Source: Agrostemma githago
Taxonomy: Eukaryota > Streptophyta > Magnoliopsida > Caryophyllales > Caryophyllaceae
Assembly: GCA_958450325.1 (NCBI GenBank)
Contig: OY288247.1
Span: forward strand, 61,073,701 to 61,137,700
Length of the DNA: 64,000 nucleotides
Direction of reading: 5' to 3'
Part shown: one piece after another, positions 22,504 to 33,220 of the stretch
How positions within the stretch are numbered: position 1 is the first letter of the stretch
Layout of the letters: each line of letters starts with the position of its first letter
Program-made: the position numbers and the translations under genes
Notes under the pieces: model-generated
Database searches by the model: none
What the model saw: only the letters and a program-made list of their open reading frames with translations
What the model was told of the DNA's origin: nothing

Positions 22504-24139
22504 TGATGGTGGGATTTGTCGTGGATCCCGCCACCAAATAAATAACCGGCTAGCACCTAACGGTAGTTAGGGTAAGTCGGGTCGTGTCCACGGAGACGGT
22601 ATCGCAAGGTTTAGACTAAATCAGCCTAGAACGAGACTACGCTACCAAACAAACACAAAGAGCTACCAATTGATGAATTATGATGAGAGGAGAAGAGGGA
22701 ATTGGACTAACAATAAACTTGACTATAACAAGGTTAAAACGGAATAACAAAACACAAACTAAACAATGAACTAAAGAAATAATGACTAACTAGGAAGATG
22801 AATCAAATACGAAGAAGAGGTGAGTTAGGTCGGGTTCATAAGTGTAGTAGGGTGACTTGGGTGGTCAAGGGTGTAGATGCCTCCTAATTGCTAGATTCGG
22901 TCCGGGCTGTCGCAACTTAAACCGATGTCAAGGTGGGTTTAGCGTTGATAGCATCTAAACCCTAGTCCACATGGTATGTATAATGACTATTCTCAACATG
23001 TCCACACACAAAACAAACAATGAGTAGAAGAAGACTAGCATGAGAAGCATGGCCACTACAACTCAAGCAAGCAATTCAACAAACACATGGTATGCCATGT
23101 ATGTGACTAACAACAAAGATTCACTCTTTACCCCTAATCAAACCCTAATCACCCATATTCTACCCTTAATCCCCCTACTAACCCACAAGAAATCTACTCA
23201 CTCATAATCAAAGATAAACTAACAATAATAAGAGAAAACAACATCACAATCCAAACATCTATTATCAAGAACAATATGAACAATAACAAGGAATACTAAG
23301 TAAAGATTCAAACTTGAAATAATAACAAAGAACAAGAGTAAAGAAAGTTATACCAACACAAGATGAAGAAAAAGATGCAATCTTGTATAAATATGAAACC
23401 CCAAAATAATCCCAAGGTTGTCAAACTTGGAGAAATCTTCAAGTATCTTCTTAATACAAGAACTAATTACAAGGCTAATTAACTAAGATTAACTAATGAT
23501 TAAAGGAAGATTAAACTAATGAGAGGAGAACTAAATCTAGGTTTTAAATGATGTAGAGAGGCTTAAGAGAGTTTAGGGTAATGTAAGATACATAAACAAT
23601 ACAAGAGGGAAGTATTTATAGGGGTACAAGAATGAAGGAGGGAGGAAAAAGAATTTCCGGCTACAGCTCACCGGTCCCGACCGGGACGGCCGGTGGTCCC
23701 GACCGGGACGGGTTGGTCCCGACCGGGACGGCCTGGCAGTGGCTCCTCTAAAAGCGCACTTCATCCCCGACGGGATGAGGTGCATACCCGTCGGGGATGA
23801 GTCTTGTAGGCCTCCAATATGATCCTTTTGGTTCCTCCTTGCTTCACATGAACTTCTCATCGATTCTCGGGACTCGGGATCGGGTCTCGGAGGCTCGGGA
23901 TTGGGTCCCAAGGTCTCGGGGTCGAATCCAAGGCATCGAGCGATCGTTCCTCCGCTTCATTGGCTCCGAAAAGTGTATGTATTGAGTCGGAATCACTCCA
24001 ATTCCTCACGAATGGTCTCGGAAACCTGAAACGAGCTAGAGGGAGCATAAGTAGCCCATGAATCGCTCCCAAGGAGCGATTCCACAAGGAAAATGGGACC
24101 AAAATACTACGAAATAGGCACTACAAATTACACTTATCA
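22504..24139 (-). repeat. 3' LTR of element C (left copy)
   Basis: On the plus strand it reads TGATGGTGGG to ACACTTATCA. It differs from the right copy mainly by a 14-bp insertion near 22686 and scattered substitutions. A dyad array (GGTCCCGACCGGGACGG three times, then CATCCCCGACGGGATG) lies at 23672-23800, about 50 nt upstream of the minus-strand TATA box. Confidence 0.9.
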
Positions 24140-24424
24140 ACTCCCCCACACTTAACCCTTACTCGCCCTCGAGTAAGCACCTACTAACTACTAAACTAGC
24201 CGAGTGGGTATTAGCGCACCCTACGCCCTTTCAACTCACGCGAGTGCACTTAGAGGAAAAGTGCACTCCGCAAGGCAAGTGGGGTCTTGCGACAAAACGG
24301 TGGATGCAACCGGACACAAAACACATAAACAAACAAGCACACAAACAAACACACAAAAGGTTGCACCCAAAAGAAAAGAAATACCGCTTCCCTCAAACAA
24401 GCGGTGAAAGAAATACCATCAATT
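24140..24424 (-). other. 3' untranslated block of C with polypurine tract
   Basis: On the minus strand this block ends in AAGTGTGGGGGAGT (24153-24140) directly before the 3' LTR, a typical Athila polypurine tract. It also contains the hairpin ACCGCTT...AAGCGGT (24383-24406) and GAAATACC repeated on both sides of it. At 24416-24424 it passes into CCATCAATT, the same bases that join LTR and PBS at the other end of C. It contains no gene. Confidence 0.65.
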
Positions 24425-24442
24425 TGGCGCCGTTGCCGGGGA
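24425..24442 (+). promoter_or_regulatory. Second, plus-strand PBS inside element C
   Basis: TGGCGCCGTTGCCGGGGA is the exact complement of the 3' end of plant tRNA-Asp, preceded by CCATCAATT as at a true LTR/PBS border. No LTR precedes it on the plus strand; only about 6 nt match an LTR end. It has the same orientation as the gag that follows. Confidence 0.8.
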
Positions 24443-24647
24443 CGGTGCATTGTTTAGACTTAGTTCGCTTATAGCTAGACTTACTTACTCTTCTTTGTGC
24501 TCTTCTATCACCTCTTGTGCATATTTTCTAGTTTTTCTTGTTTTCTTAGCTTTCTTTTCTCTTTGTCTCTAGTTGTGCTTGTTTATTATCGTTACCTAGT
24601 GCCCATAAAGCACTAGGTGTTCTCACGTTTGTTCTAGTGTGTAGTGT

Positions 24648-27600
24648 ATGCCTAGGCGGGGAGGCGAATTCTTTCTCTTTAATCCAGAGCCGGAAAGACT
24701 TTTTCGAGCCTTTCGCCAGCGAACGATTAACCGGGTTAGGATCTCTCAACCAAGTGAAAGCAATACTCATCAAGAGCAAGCTCAAGGAAGCGATTTTGAA
24801 GAAGCATCTCGAGAGACGGCCGAAGGGAATTTCACCAATCCCTTTGGATATTCTAGTCCTAGTTCTGCCTCTTCATCTACATCAACACCGTCTACACCAC
24901 CATCTTCTCCCTTATATCCAAGAATGCCTAAGTTTTCTTCTCACTCAACATTCACGGAAGACGTCTTGCCGGGACCCAATGCTCTACCGGCCGCTTATGC
25001 CGGAAATTTTACGGCCAAGACTCACTTCATACAACTCGTGGAAAGGAATCAATTTAGTGGTTTGCCCACCGAAGACCCGCACCAACATATGGAGACCTTC
25101 TCCGATTATTGTGACGCTATATCTCAACCCGGGGTTACTCAAGATCAAATTCGTTGGGTACTCTTCCCGTTTTCTCTTATTGGAAAAGCGAAGCAATGGA
25201 TTAAGGGTCTCGATAGGGCAACCATGGGCATCGACACTTGGAAAAAGCTTGCGTTGGCGTTCTACCAAACTTTCTACCCTCCGGAGAAGACTAATTTGCT
25301 TAGGGCCTCCATCACCGGTTTCCAACAACGGGATGAAGAGCTTATATGAAGCTAGGGAGCGGTTTAAGTCTTTGGTGAGATCGTGCCCCCATCATGGTCT
25401 TTCACAATGGTTCTTAGTCCAACAATTTTGGAATGGTCTTTATGAGGACTCAAGAACTATACTCAACATGGGCTCCAATGGTAGGTTTACCGAGGTCGAT
25501 GACGACCAAACATGGGCGAGAATCGAAGAGATGGCGGTGCATAATTCGCAATATTCTAGGCCTAGGAAGGCAAATCGAGGAGGTAGGCACGAGGTTGATG
25601 CTATAACTCAATTAAGCATTGACCTTGGAGCTAAATTGAAGACACATATGGAGACCATTGACAAGAAGCTCCAAGGTCACCTCACTCAAGTTCAAAGCAT
25701 TGGTTCCTCCAACCAAGCCTCAATTTATGAAGTAAATGCTTTGGGATTTGCACCTCCTTTGCCTTATTATGGGATGTGCGATACTTGTGGAATCGTTGGT
25801 CATGATCCTATGAATTGTAGAGGAAGTATTGAACAAGTGAATGCTTTTCAAGCGTTCAAGCAAGGTGCTTCATATTCCAACCAATACCAAGCTTCCAATC
25901 AAGTCCCTCAACAACTAGCCTTTCAACACCAACAAAAACATCGTCCCTATGTTCCACCTCCCTTAAGGGACAACAACCAAGGTTATCAAGGTAACTCAAG
26001 GCCCTTTAACAACTTCAAGCAAAATAACCAAGGTACCTTCCACAACAACAATCAAGGGTTCCAACAAGGGAATTTCAATCAAGGCGGTTTCCAAGGAAAC
26101 CAAAATCTCCAAAGACAACAAAACCACAACAATGGCATTAATCAAGGCAATTCTCATGGGTTCCAAGGAAACCATCAACAACAAGCAACTCAAGCTAACC
26201 GTCAAGAAAGCAAGCCTAGGAGTCGATCTCCTATTCATGACTATGGTACTCCATTAGCCCTCACCGATACTCCGCATAATCCATCATCCCCACCACGGGA
26301 TTTCGACATACAAAAGCAAATGATGGATATGCAAAGGAATACTCAAGAAATGCAAAAGAGGCAATTGGAGACACAAATGTCACAACAAGGAACCATTGCT
26401 CAAATTCTAATGGATAACAAGGAAATGAAAACTCACATGAAGATGATCGAGAATCAAGTATCACAACTTGCATCGGGAAGTTCTTCAAGACAAAGAGAGC
26501 AATTACCTCCTCAAGAGGTAACCCCGAGTTTTGAGCATGTCAATGCCATCACCTTGAGGAGTGGTGCCACCTATAATCCTCCCGTGTTTCCTAGTGAGCA
26601 AGAAGCAATGAAGGAAGTTGTGTCTCCAAATCAAGAAGGATCAAGCTTTGATAATCCAATGGAGGAGCAAGTCTTATGGGAGATCGAGAGACCCCAAGAA
26701 GACAAGCTTCTCCCGCTTCAAGCAAAAGACAAGGGTAAAAGGAAGGTGTTATTTGAGGAGTCTACCCCGATTGAGCCAAACAAGATCCAAATCAAGTTGC
26801 CTTTCCCAACAAGGCAAACGAAGACCAAGGTAGATTCTCAATATGAAAAATTCCTTAACATTGTGAAGAAATTGGATGTGAGTGTCTCATTTACCGAGCT
26901 ACTTACCCAAATCCCGGCATATGGAAAATTTATGAGAGAAATCTTGGCTAGGAAGAGATCCATCGACAAGGAAGAGACCATTGCGTTCACAAGAGTGGTG
27001 AGCGAGCACATTCAAGGTTCTACGCTTCCATAGTTGAAGGATCCGGGTAGATTTTCGATCCCTTGCACCATAGGGCACTACAAGATCGAAAGAGCATTAT
27101 GCGATTTGGGTGCGAGTGTGACCATCATCCCTTATTCTATTTGTTGCCGACTTGGGATGAAGGAGCTTAAAAGTACTTCTATCACGCTCCAAATGGCCGA
27201 TAGTTCATTCAACCGACCATTGGGGATGCTAGAGGATGTGCCGGTGAGAATCGGTAAGTTCTTCATTCCGGTTGACTTCATCGTGCTCGATATGCGGGAA
27301 GATGCAATCACTCCCATCATTCTTGGGCGCCCATTTCTACATACCGCCGGTGCTATGATCGATTTGAAGAATGGTAGGATCACCTTCGAGTTAGGCGAAG
27401 AGAAGCTAGTGTTTGACCTCCAAGGTAACACTTCGCCTACTAATGATGAGTCATGCAATATGATCCAAGCCAAGAAAAACATTGATCTAGGGGTTGAGTC
27501 GGGACAAAGCTTGAACAAGAACTCTTATGTACTTGAGGATGATGACTCCGATTTGGAGGAAGATGAGTGCCCATTTCATGGGCTTGATGACAAGTTGAAA

Positions 27601-27855
27601 AGCAAGGAGAAGGATGAGCCTCCCTTGGGGCCACATGAAGACCGGTGGACGTTCGGGTATGTCCCGAAAGACCAAAAGTACAAGTTCAAGCCGTTGAACT
27701 TGGAAGATCGGGATGCCCCGGGAACGTCAAGGCAAGGCCATGAAGAGCCTTGGTATGTGGTCGGTTATATCTCGAGCTTGATTGAAGACTTTGCTAGGGC
27801 CTTCGATTTGTTTCTTCGTGCCCTTGATAGAGATGGAACTAATTTTGGTTGTTGA
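24648..27855 (+). pseudogene. gag-protease of element C (antisense to its LTRs)
   Basis: Starts MPRRGGEFFLFNPEPERLF. The Gag core is in 24648-25340 (FPFSLIGKAKQWIKGLD, DTWKKLALAFYQTFYPPEKT). A frameshift near 25336 moves it to the frame that runs to 27855 (SLYEARERFKSL). Next come the zinc knuckle CDTCGIVGHDPMNC near 25778, a Gln/Asn-rich stretch (25900-26210), AITLRSGATY and YGKFMREIL, then a TAG at 27031. The protease follows with ALCDLGASVTIIPYSI and ILGRPFLHTAGAMIDL. The acidic C-terminal tail ends at 27855. Only one frameshift and one stop separate it from an intact frame. No polymerase follows. Confidence 0.85.
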
Positions 27856-28151
27856 AAAAGATTGAAGAATGTACCACCTTGGTTTGACGGAGTTCCACAA
27901 GAACCGTCTCTTTGTATATATCTCTATCCCTTGTAGTTTGTTTTGTTTTGTGAATTTCTTGATTACTTGGATTGATTGATGAGCGATGTGAGGGAGGGAA
28001 TTTGATGTGTTGTTTGAGTTTATTGTAATAGGTGTGAAGTGAAAGTGCCTCCTAGGAAGGAGTGGTCATTATTTGAGCTTGGATCGTGTGAAGGGAAGTC
28101 GGTTTTTGAAGCTTGGAACGAGCTTTTGGGAGCTATAAAGGGTTAAGAGAC

Positions 28152-28341
28152 TCTTCCCGGCCTAGAAGAGGTCATCGCGTCCGGGATGGAAGGCCCATCC
28201 CGACCGGGAAGGATGTCATCCCGTCCGGGATGAGGTGCACAAAAGATGGGTTCACTGACAGCTCATCCCGACCGAGACGAGGTCTTCCCGACCGGGACGA
28301 GACGGTCATCCCGACCGGGACCACTCATCCCGACCGGGATG
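28152..28341. repeat. Array of TCCCGACCGGGA dyads in C interior
   Basis: Six or more copies of CATCCCGACCGGGATG-like dyads (variants with CCGTCCGGG and CCGACCGAG) downstream of the protease. The phrase GGGATGAGGTGCA recurs in the LTR of C (23774-23786), so array and LTR share origin. The rest of 27856-29097 is noncoding and pyrimidine-rich; I see no gene in it. Confidence 0.75.
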
Positions 28342-29097
28342 GACCCCCTGTCCTCCTTTGGCTCTTTTCTTCGTCATTTGAGTCCACCCAACCATTGTAT
28401 ACCCCCTCCCAACCTCCCTACATGTCCTTACCCTCATTATATGACCCCTGCACCTCACATATACATTCACCTCGCTTTCTCGTCACTTTAAACCGACTTT
28501 CACATCAAAACCCACCCCATTTTACCTTTGTGCCTCAACCATGGAACCGGATCGCGATTGGAGAGGGATAATGACGACAAGGACAAAGCTACGTGCCTAT
28601 TTTCACTTATGAGACGATGGAGCGAGTGAGTTGCTAACCGGTCGGTACGGCAACTATCCTCTCTTTTCCATTTTTATAGCTTGTCTTGATTTGTTTATTC
28701 CCTTCCCCTTATACACTTATGTGTCATGGTGGCCCTCGGGGCCTTGGTATTCCTTGCTCCCGACTCTCGATGATGTGATTACATCGAGAGTCATTTCAAA
28801 ATCCAAATTTTCAAGATTTTCACCCCTTTTGTAGGATTTATTCGGATTTAGGCGGAATCCGGGCTAGGTGACTTGATTACACCTAGCCCTCCCCTCCCAT
28901 TTCCTTTTATTTCTTTCTTTTTATTTCTTCCCCCATCCATATCTTTTCTTGTCTCGGCCCATGGTGACTTGACTACACCCCGACCGGACTCATTCTACCA
29001 TTTTCTCCACTTTTTGTTTTTTTAGCTTTATTTTCGTAGTTTCTTTTCTTTTGTGCTCCCATGCACTACGGTCGAGCATGAGGACATTGCTCGGCTT

Positions 29098-29110
29098 AAG
29101 TGTGGGGAAG
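29098..29110 (+). promoter_or_regulatory. Plus-strand polypurine-like tract in C
   Basis: AAGTGTGGGGAAG preceded by GAGGACATTGCTCGGCTT. It resembles the polypurine tract at the true LTR border of C, but in the opposite orientation and in line with gag-protease. No LTR follows it; 29111-29232 is AT-rich and leads to the tRNA-Asp copy. Confidence 0.55.
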
Positions 29111-29232
29111 CGATATTCTATCGTAGTTAGTTTTATTTTCGTAGTTTTTCTAAAAATCTTCAAAAACCCTAAAAATTTGAAAAAACTTCACAAAAATCAA
29201 AAAAGATTTTGTTTTGTGTGTTTTCCTTTTGG

Positions 29233-29307
29233 GTCATTGTAGTATAGTAGTAAGTATTCCCGCCCATCACGCGGGTGACCCGGGTTCGTTCCCCGGCAAC
29301 GGCGCCA
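29233..29307 (+). tRNA. tRNA-Asp copy with CCA, apparently reverse-transcribed
   Basis: 75 nt beginning GTCATTGTAGTATAG and ending GGCAACGGCGCCA. It matches plant tRNA-Asp along its whole length, including the D arm, the anticodon stem (CCCGC/GCGGG) and the T arm (CCGGG/CCCGG). Differences from the usual sequence as I recall it: G4A, one G to A in the D loop, U33C, G34A (anticodon GTC to ATC) and A58T in the T loop (TTCGTTC). The CCA is present although nuclear tRNA genes do not encode it. The 3' 18 nt are the PBS of element C in reverse complement. It is not expected to be a working tRNA gene. Confidence 0.85.
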
Positions 29308-29310
29308 AAT

Positions 29311-30932
29311 TGATGGTGGGATTTGTCGTGGATCCCGCCACCAAATAAATAACCGGCTAGCACCTAACGGTAGTTAGGGTAATTCGGGTCGTGTCCACGG
29401 AGACGGTGTCACAAGGTTTAGACTAAATCGGCCTAGAACGAGACTACGCTACCAAACAAACACAAAGAGCTACCAATTGATGAATTATGATGAATTGGAC
29501 TAACAATAAACTTGACTATAACAAGGTTAAAACGGAATAACAAAACACAAACTAAACAATGAACTAAAGAAATAATGACTAACTAGGAAGATGAATCAAA
29601 TACGAAGAAGAGGTGAGTTAGGTCGGGTTCATAAGTGTAGTAGGGTGACTTGGGTGGTCAAGGGTGTAGATGCCTCCTAATTGCTAGATTCGGTCCGGGC
29701 GGTCGCAACTTAAACCGATGTCAAGGTGGGTTTAGCGTTGATAGCGTCTAAACCCTAGTCCACATGGTATGTATAATGACTATTCTCAACATGTCCACAC
29801 ACAAAACAAACAATGAGTAGAAGAAGACTAGCATGAGAAGCATGGCCACTACAATTCAAGCAAGCAATTCAACAAACACATGGTATGCCATGTATGTGAC
29901 TAACAACAAAGATTCACCCTTTACCCCTAATCAAACCCTAATCACCCATATTCTACCCTTAATCCCCCTACTAACCCACAAGAAATCTACTCACTCATAA
30001 TCAAAGATAAACTAACAATAATAAGAGAAAACAACATCACAATCCAAACATCTATTATCAAGAACAATATGAACAATAACAAGGAATACTAAGTAAAGAT
30101 TCAAACTTGAAATAATAACAAAGAACAAGAGTAAAGAAAGTTATACCAACACAAGATGAAGAAAAAGATGCAATCTTTTATAAATAAGAAACCCCAAAAT
30201 AATCCCAAGGTTGTCAAGCTTGGAGAAATCTTCAAGTATCTTCTTAATACAAGAACTAATTACAAGGCTAATTAACTAAGATTAACTAATGATTAAAGGA
30301 AGATTAAACTAATGAGAGGAGAACTAAATCTAGGTTTTAAATGACGTAGAGAGGCTTAAGAGAGTTTAGGGTAATGTAAGATACATAAACAATACAAGAG
30401 GGAAGTATTTATAGGGGTACAAGAATGAAGGAGGGAGGAAAAAGAATTTCCGGCTACAGCTCGCCGGTCCCAACCGGGACGGCCGGTGGTCCCGACCGGG
30501 ACGGGTTGGTCCCGATCGGGACGGCCTGGCAGTGGCTCCTCTAAAAGCGCACTTCATCCCCGACGGGATGAGGTGCATACCCGTCGGGGATGAGTCTTGT
30601 AGGCCTCCAATATGATCCTTTTGGTTCCTCCTTGCTTCACATGAACTTCTCATCGATTCTCGGGACTCGGGATCGGGTCTCGGAGGCTCGGGATTGGGTC
30701 CCAAGGTCTCGGGGTCGAATCCAAGGCATCGAGCGATCGTTCCTCCGCTTCGTTGGCTCCGAAAAGTGTATGTATTGAGTCGGAATCACTCCAACTCCTC
30801 ACGAATGGTCTCGGAAACCTGAAACGAGCTAGAGGGAGCATAAGTAGCCCATGAATCGCTCCCAAGGAGCGATTCCACAAGGAAAATGGGACCAAAATAC
30901 TACGAAATAGGCACTAAAAACTACACTTATCA
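29311..30932 (-). repeat. 5' LTR of element C (right copy)
   Basis: Same sequence as 22504-24139 with few differences, 14 bp shorter. On the minus strand it ends CCACCATCA at 29311. Three nt (ATT) then separate it from the PBS, the normal Athila spacing. The dyad array is at 30466-30594. Confidence 0.9.
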
Positions 30933-30937
30933 CCCGT

Positions 30938-33220
30938 CATCCGTGCGAACAAATTGGGTTGCCAATCTCCGCAGGGCTTTCTTGGCCCGGTTTTCGGTTC
31001 CCGGGGGATACTTTCCCGTTGCCAAGTAGGTTAGGACAACTTGATACCAAGGTTCTGGGTCGGTTAGCTCGATGTCTTGGATGGCGTGTACATACGCGGC
31101 TCGGACCGTCTTTCGACAATGATCGGCATGCTGGTCAGGTGATCCGGGATGTTTAGTAGAGATGCTAGTTTGGAGAGTGCATCTGCAAATTGATTTTCTT
31201 CCCGGGGCAGATAAATGTATTCTACCTTTTGGAATTGTTTCTCCAGAACCCTTACCCGCGCTTGGTTAGCCACGAGATTGGCGTTCCGAGTTTTCCATTT
31301 TTGGAGAGCCTGGTTGATGACCAATGACGAATCACCATGGACCCGGAGGTTTGTTACCCCTAAATCAGCGGCGGCTTGCAACCCGTGAATGCATGCTTCG
31401 TATTCGGCAGCGTTATTGGTCACGTCAAAGTCCAATTTGATGGATAAGGGAGTGTGTTCCCCTCGTGGTGAAATTAGCAGGATTCCGACTCCGAATCCTC
31501 GAAAGTTGGATGCTCCATCAAAATACAAATCCCATGTTTCGGTGTCAGTATGGAATATGTCTTCATGAGGAAAGGCCCAAGTGTCGGTGTGACCCTCTTC
31601 AGATATCGGGCTATCGGCGAGGAACTCAGCTACTACCCGGCCATTGATGGCTTTTAATGGTACAAACTTGAGGTCAAACTCAGATAACATTAAAGACCAT
31701 CTGGACATCCTGCCGTTGAGGATGGGCTTCTCGAACAAATACTTGATAGGATCCATTTTGGATAATACATGTACCTCGTGACTGAGCATGTAATGTCAGA
31801 GCTTTTTAGTGGCCCAAACCAACGCTAGGCACATCTTTTCGAGCATTGTGTATTTGCATTCATATTCGAGGAACTTTTTACTGATGTAGTAAATAGCCCG
31901 TTCTTCTGAATCGACTGTCTGGGCCAGCATAGCCCCCATGGCTGTCTCGGTCGTTGTTAGGTATAACGACAAAGGCCAGCCGGGTTGAGGTGACATTAAT
32001 ACTGGCGGAGCAGACAGTATCTCCTTGATTTTGTCAAAAGTCGTTTGACATTTGTCGTCCCACAGTACCCGTTCTCCGATCTTCAGTTTCTTGAAAATGG
32101 GTTCACATACCATGGTTAATTTTGAAATGAACCGGCTGATGTATTGGACTTTCCCGAGAAACCCCCGTATTTCTTTTTCGGTCTTGGGTGGTTGCATCTC
32201 GGTGATGGCTTTGATTTTGGCTGGGTCGACCTCGATGCCACGTTGGCTAACGATATGGCCCAGTCATTTGCCCGATGTTACCCCGAAGCTACATTTTTTA
32301 GGGTTTAGTCTCATGTTGTATTTGCGCAGTCGGGTAAAGAATTTTCTTATGGCCGCAATGTGCCCATTCCGGTCTTTGGACTTAACGATCATATCGTCCA
32401 CGTAGACCTCCACTTCTTTGTGCATCATGTCGTGTAGTAAAGTAGTGGCGGTCCCCTGATAAGTGGCCCCGGCATTGATAAGCCCAAATGGCATGACGGT
32501 GTAGCACTAAGTACCCCAAGGTGTAATGAAGGTGGTCTTACTCATATCCTCTTCTGCCATTTTAATTTGATTGTATCCCGCATACCCATCCATGAATGAT
32601 AGGAGGGCATGATCGGCCGTGTTATCCACCAATATGTCGATGTGTGGTAACGAAAAATCATCTTTTGGGCTGGCCTTGTTGAGGTCTCGGAAATCCACAC
32701 ATACCCGCACCTTGCTGTCCTTCTTGGGTACTGGCACGATGTTTGCAACCCAGTCTGGATATTCAGACACTTGTATAAAGCCCGCTTTGAATTGTTTGTC
32801 TACCTCTTCTTTGACTTTGAGAGACCATTCGGGCTTCATCCTTCGGAGTTTTTGCTTTACCGGTTTGCACCCATCTTTGATGGGTATTCGGTGTTCAGCT
32901 ATTTCCCGGTCTATACCCGGCATGTCCTTGTAGGACCATGCAAAAACGTCCTTGAACTCTTGGAGGAGGTCTGCGAATTGTTTTCTCTCCTTTGGATCTA
33001 AGGATAGGCCCAACTTAAGCATCTGGGGCTCTAAAGTGGTTCCCACGTTGATGGAATCGGTTTCTTCGATTACCGGATCTCGGGACTCCCTTTGTTCGAG
33101 CTGTTCGATCAGATGTGGAGGTAGAGGTACCTGTTCGTCGGGTTTCTCAATGTCATTGCATATAAAATCTTTGAAATTGAGAAAATTTTGGAAATAAGAC
33201 AAGTCGTAAGCAGAACGATT
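30938..33220 (-). pseudogene. RT-RNase H of element B
   Basis: A single minus-strand frame from about 33220 to about 31064, with in-frame stops near 32508 (TAG), 32262 (TGA) and 31793 (TGA). RT motifs in order: HRIPIKDGCKPVKQKLRR, VCVDFRDLNKASPKDDF, FMDGYAGYNQI, MPFGLINAGATYQ and the catalytic YVDD in VYVDDMIVKSKD (about 32410-32380). RNase H follows with DLYFDGASNFRG, NNAAEYEACIHGLQ and FADALSKLASLL. The last stretch to 30938 is the linker to integrase, cut by element C; integrase continues at 22498. Enzymes of this class copy the element RNA into DNA. Confidence 0.85.

Larger units (their letters stand above)
22504..30932 (-). mobile_element. Athila-type element C with inverted gag-protease interior
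   Basis: LTRs at 22504-24139 and 29311-30932 are flanked by the exact duplication CCCGT (22499-22503 and 30933-30937). The LTR TATA box (23620-23613), the PBS at 29307-29290 and the polypurine tract at 24153-24140 all read on the minus strand. The gag-protease region (24648-27855), a second PBS (24425-24442) and a second polypurine-like tract (29098-29110) read on the plus strand. No RT, RNase H or integrase is present, so the element was moved by enzymes of another copy. It interrupts pol of B between RNase H and integrase. Confidence 0.9.

Noticed and set aside
23573..23911. 112-codon frame with Arg/Pro/Ser-rich text in the LTR of C
   Set aside because: Produced by the TCCCGACCGGGA dyads; it is repeated in the other LTR only because the LTRs are copies.
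29233..29307. A working nuclear tRNA-Asp gene
   Set aside because: The encoded CCA, changed anticodon, A4/C69 mismatch and exact placement as an extended PBS argue for a retro-copy.
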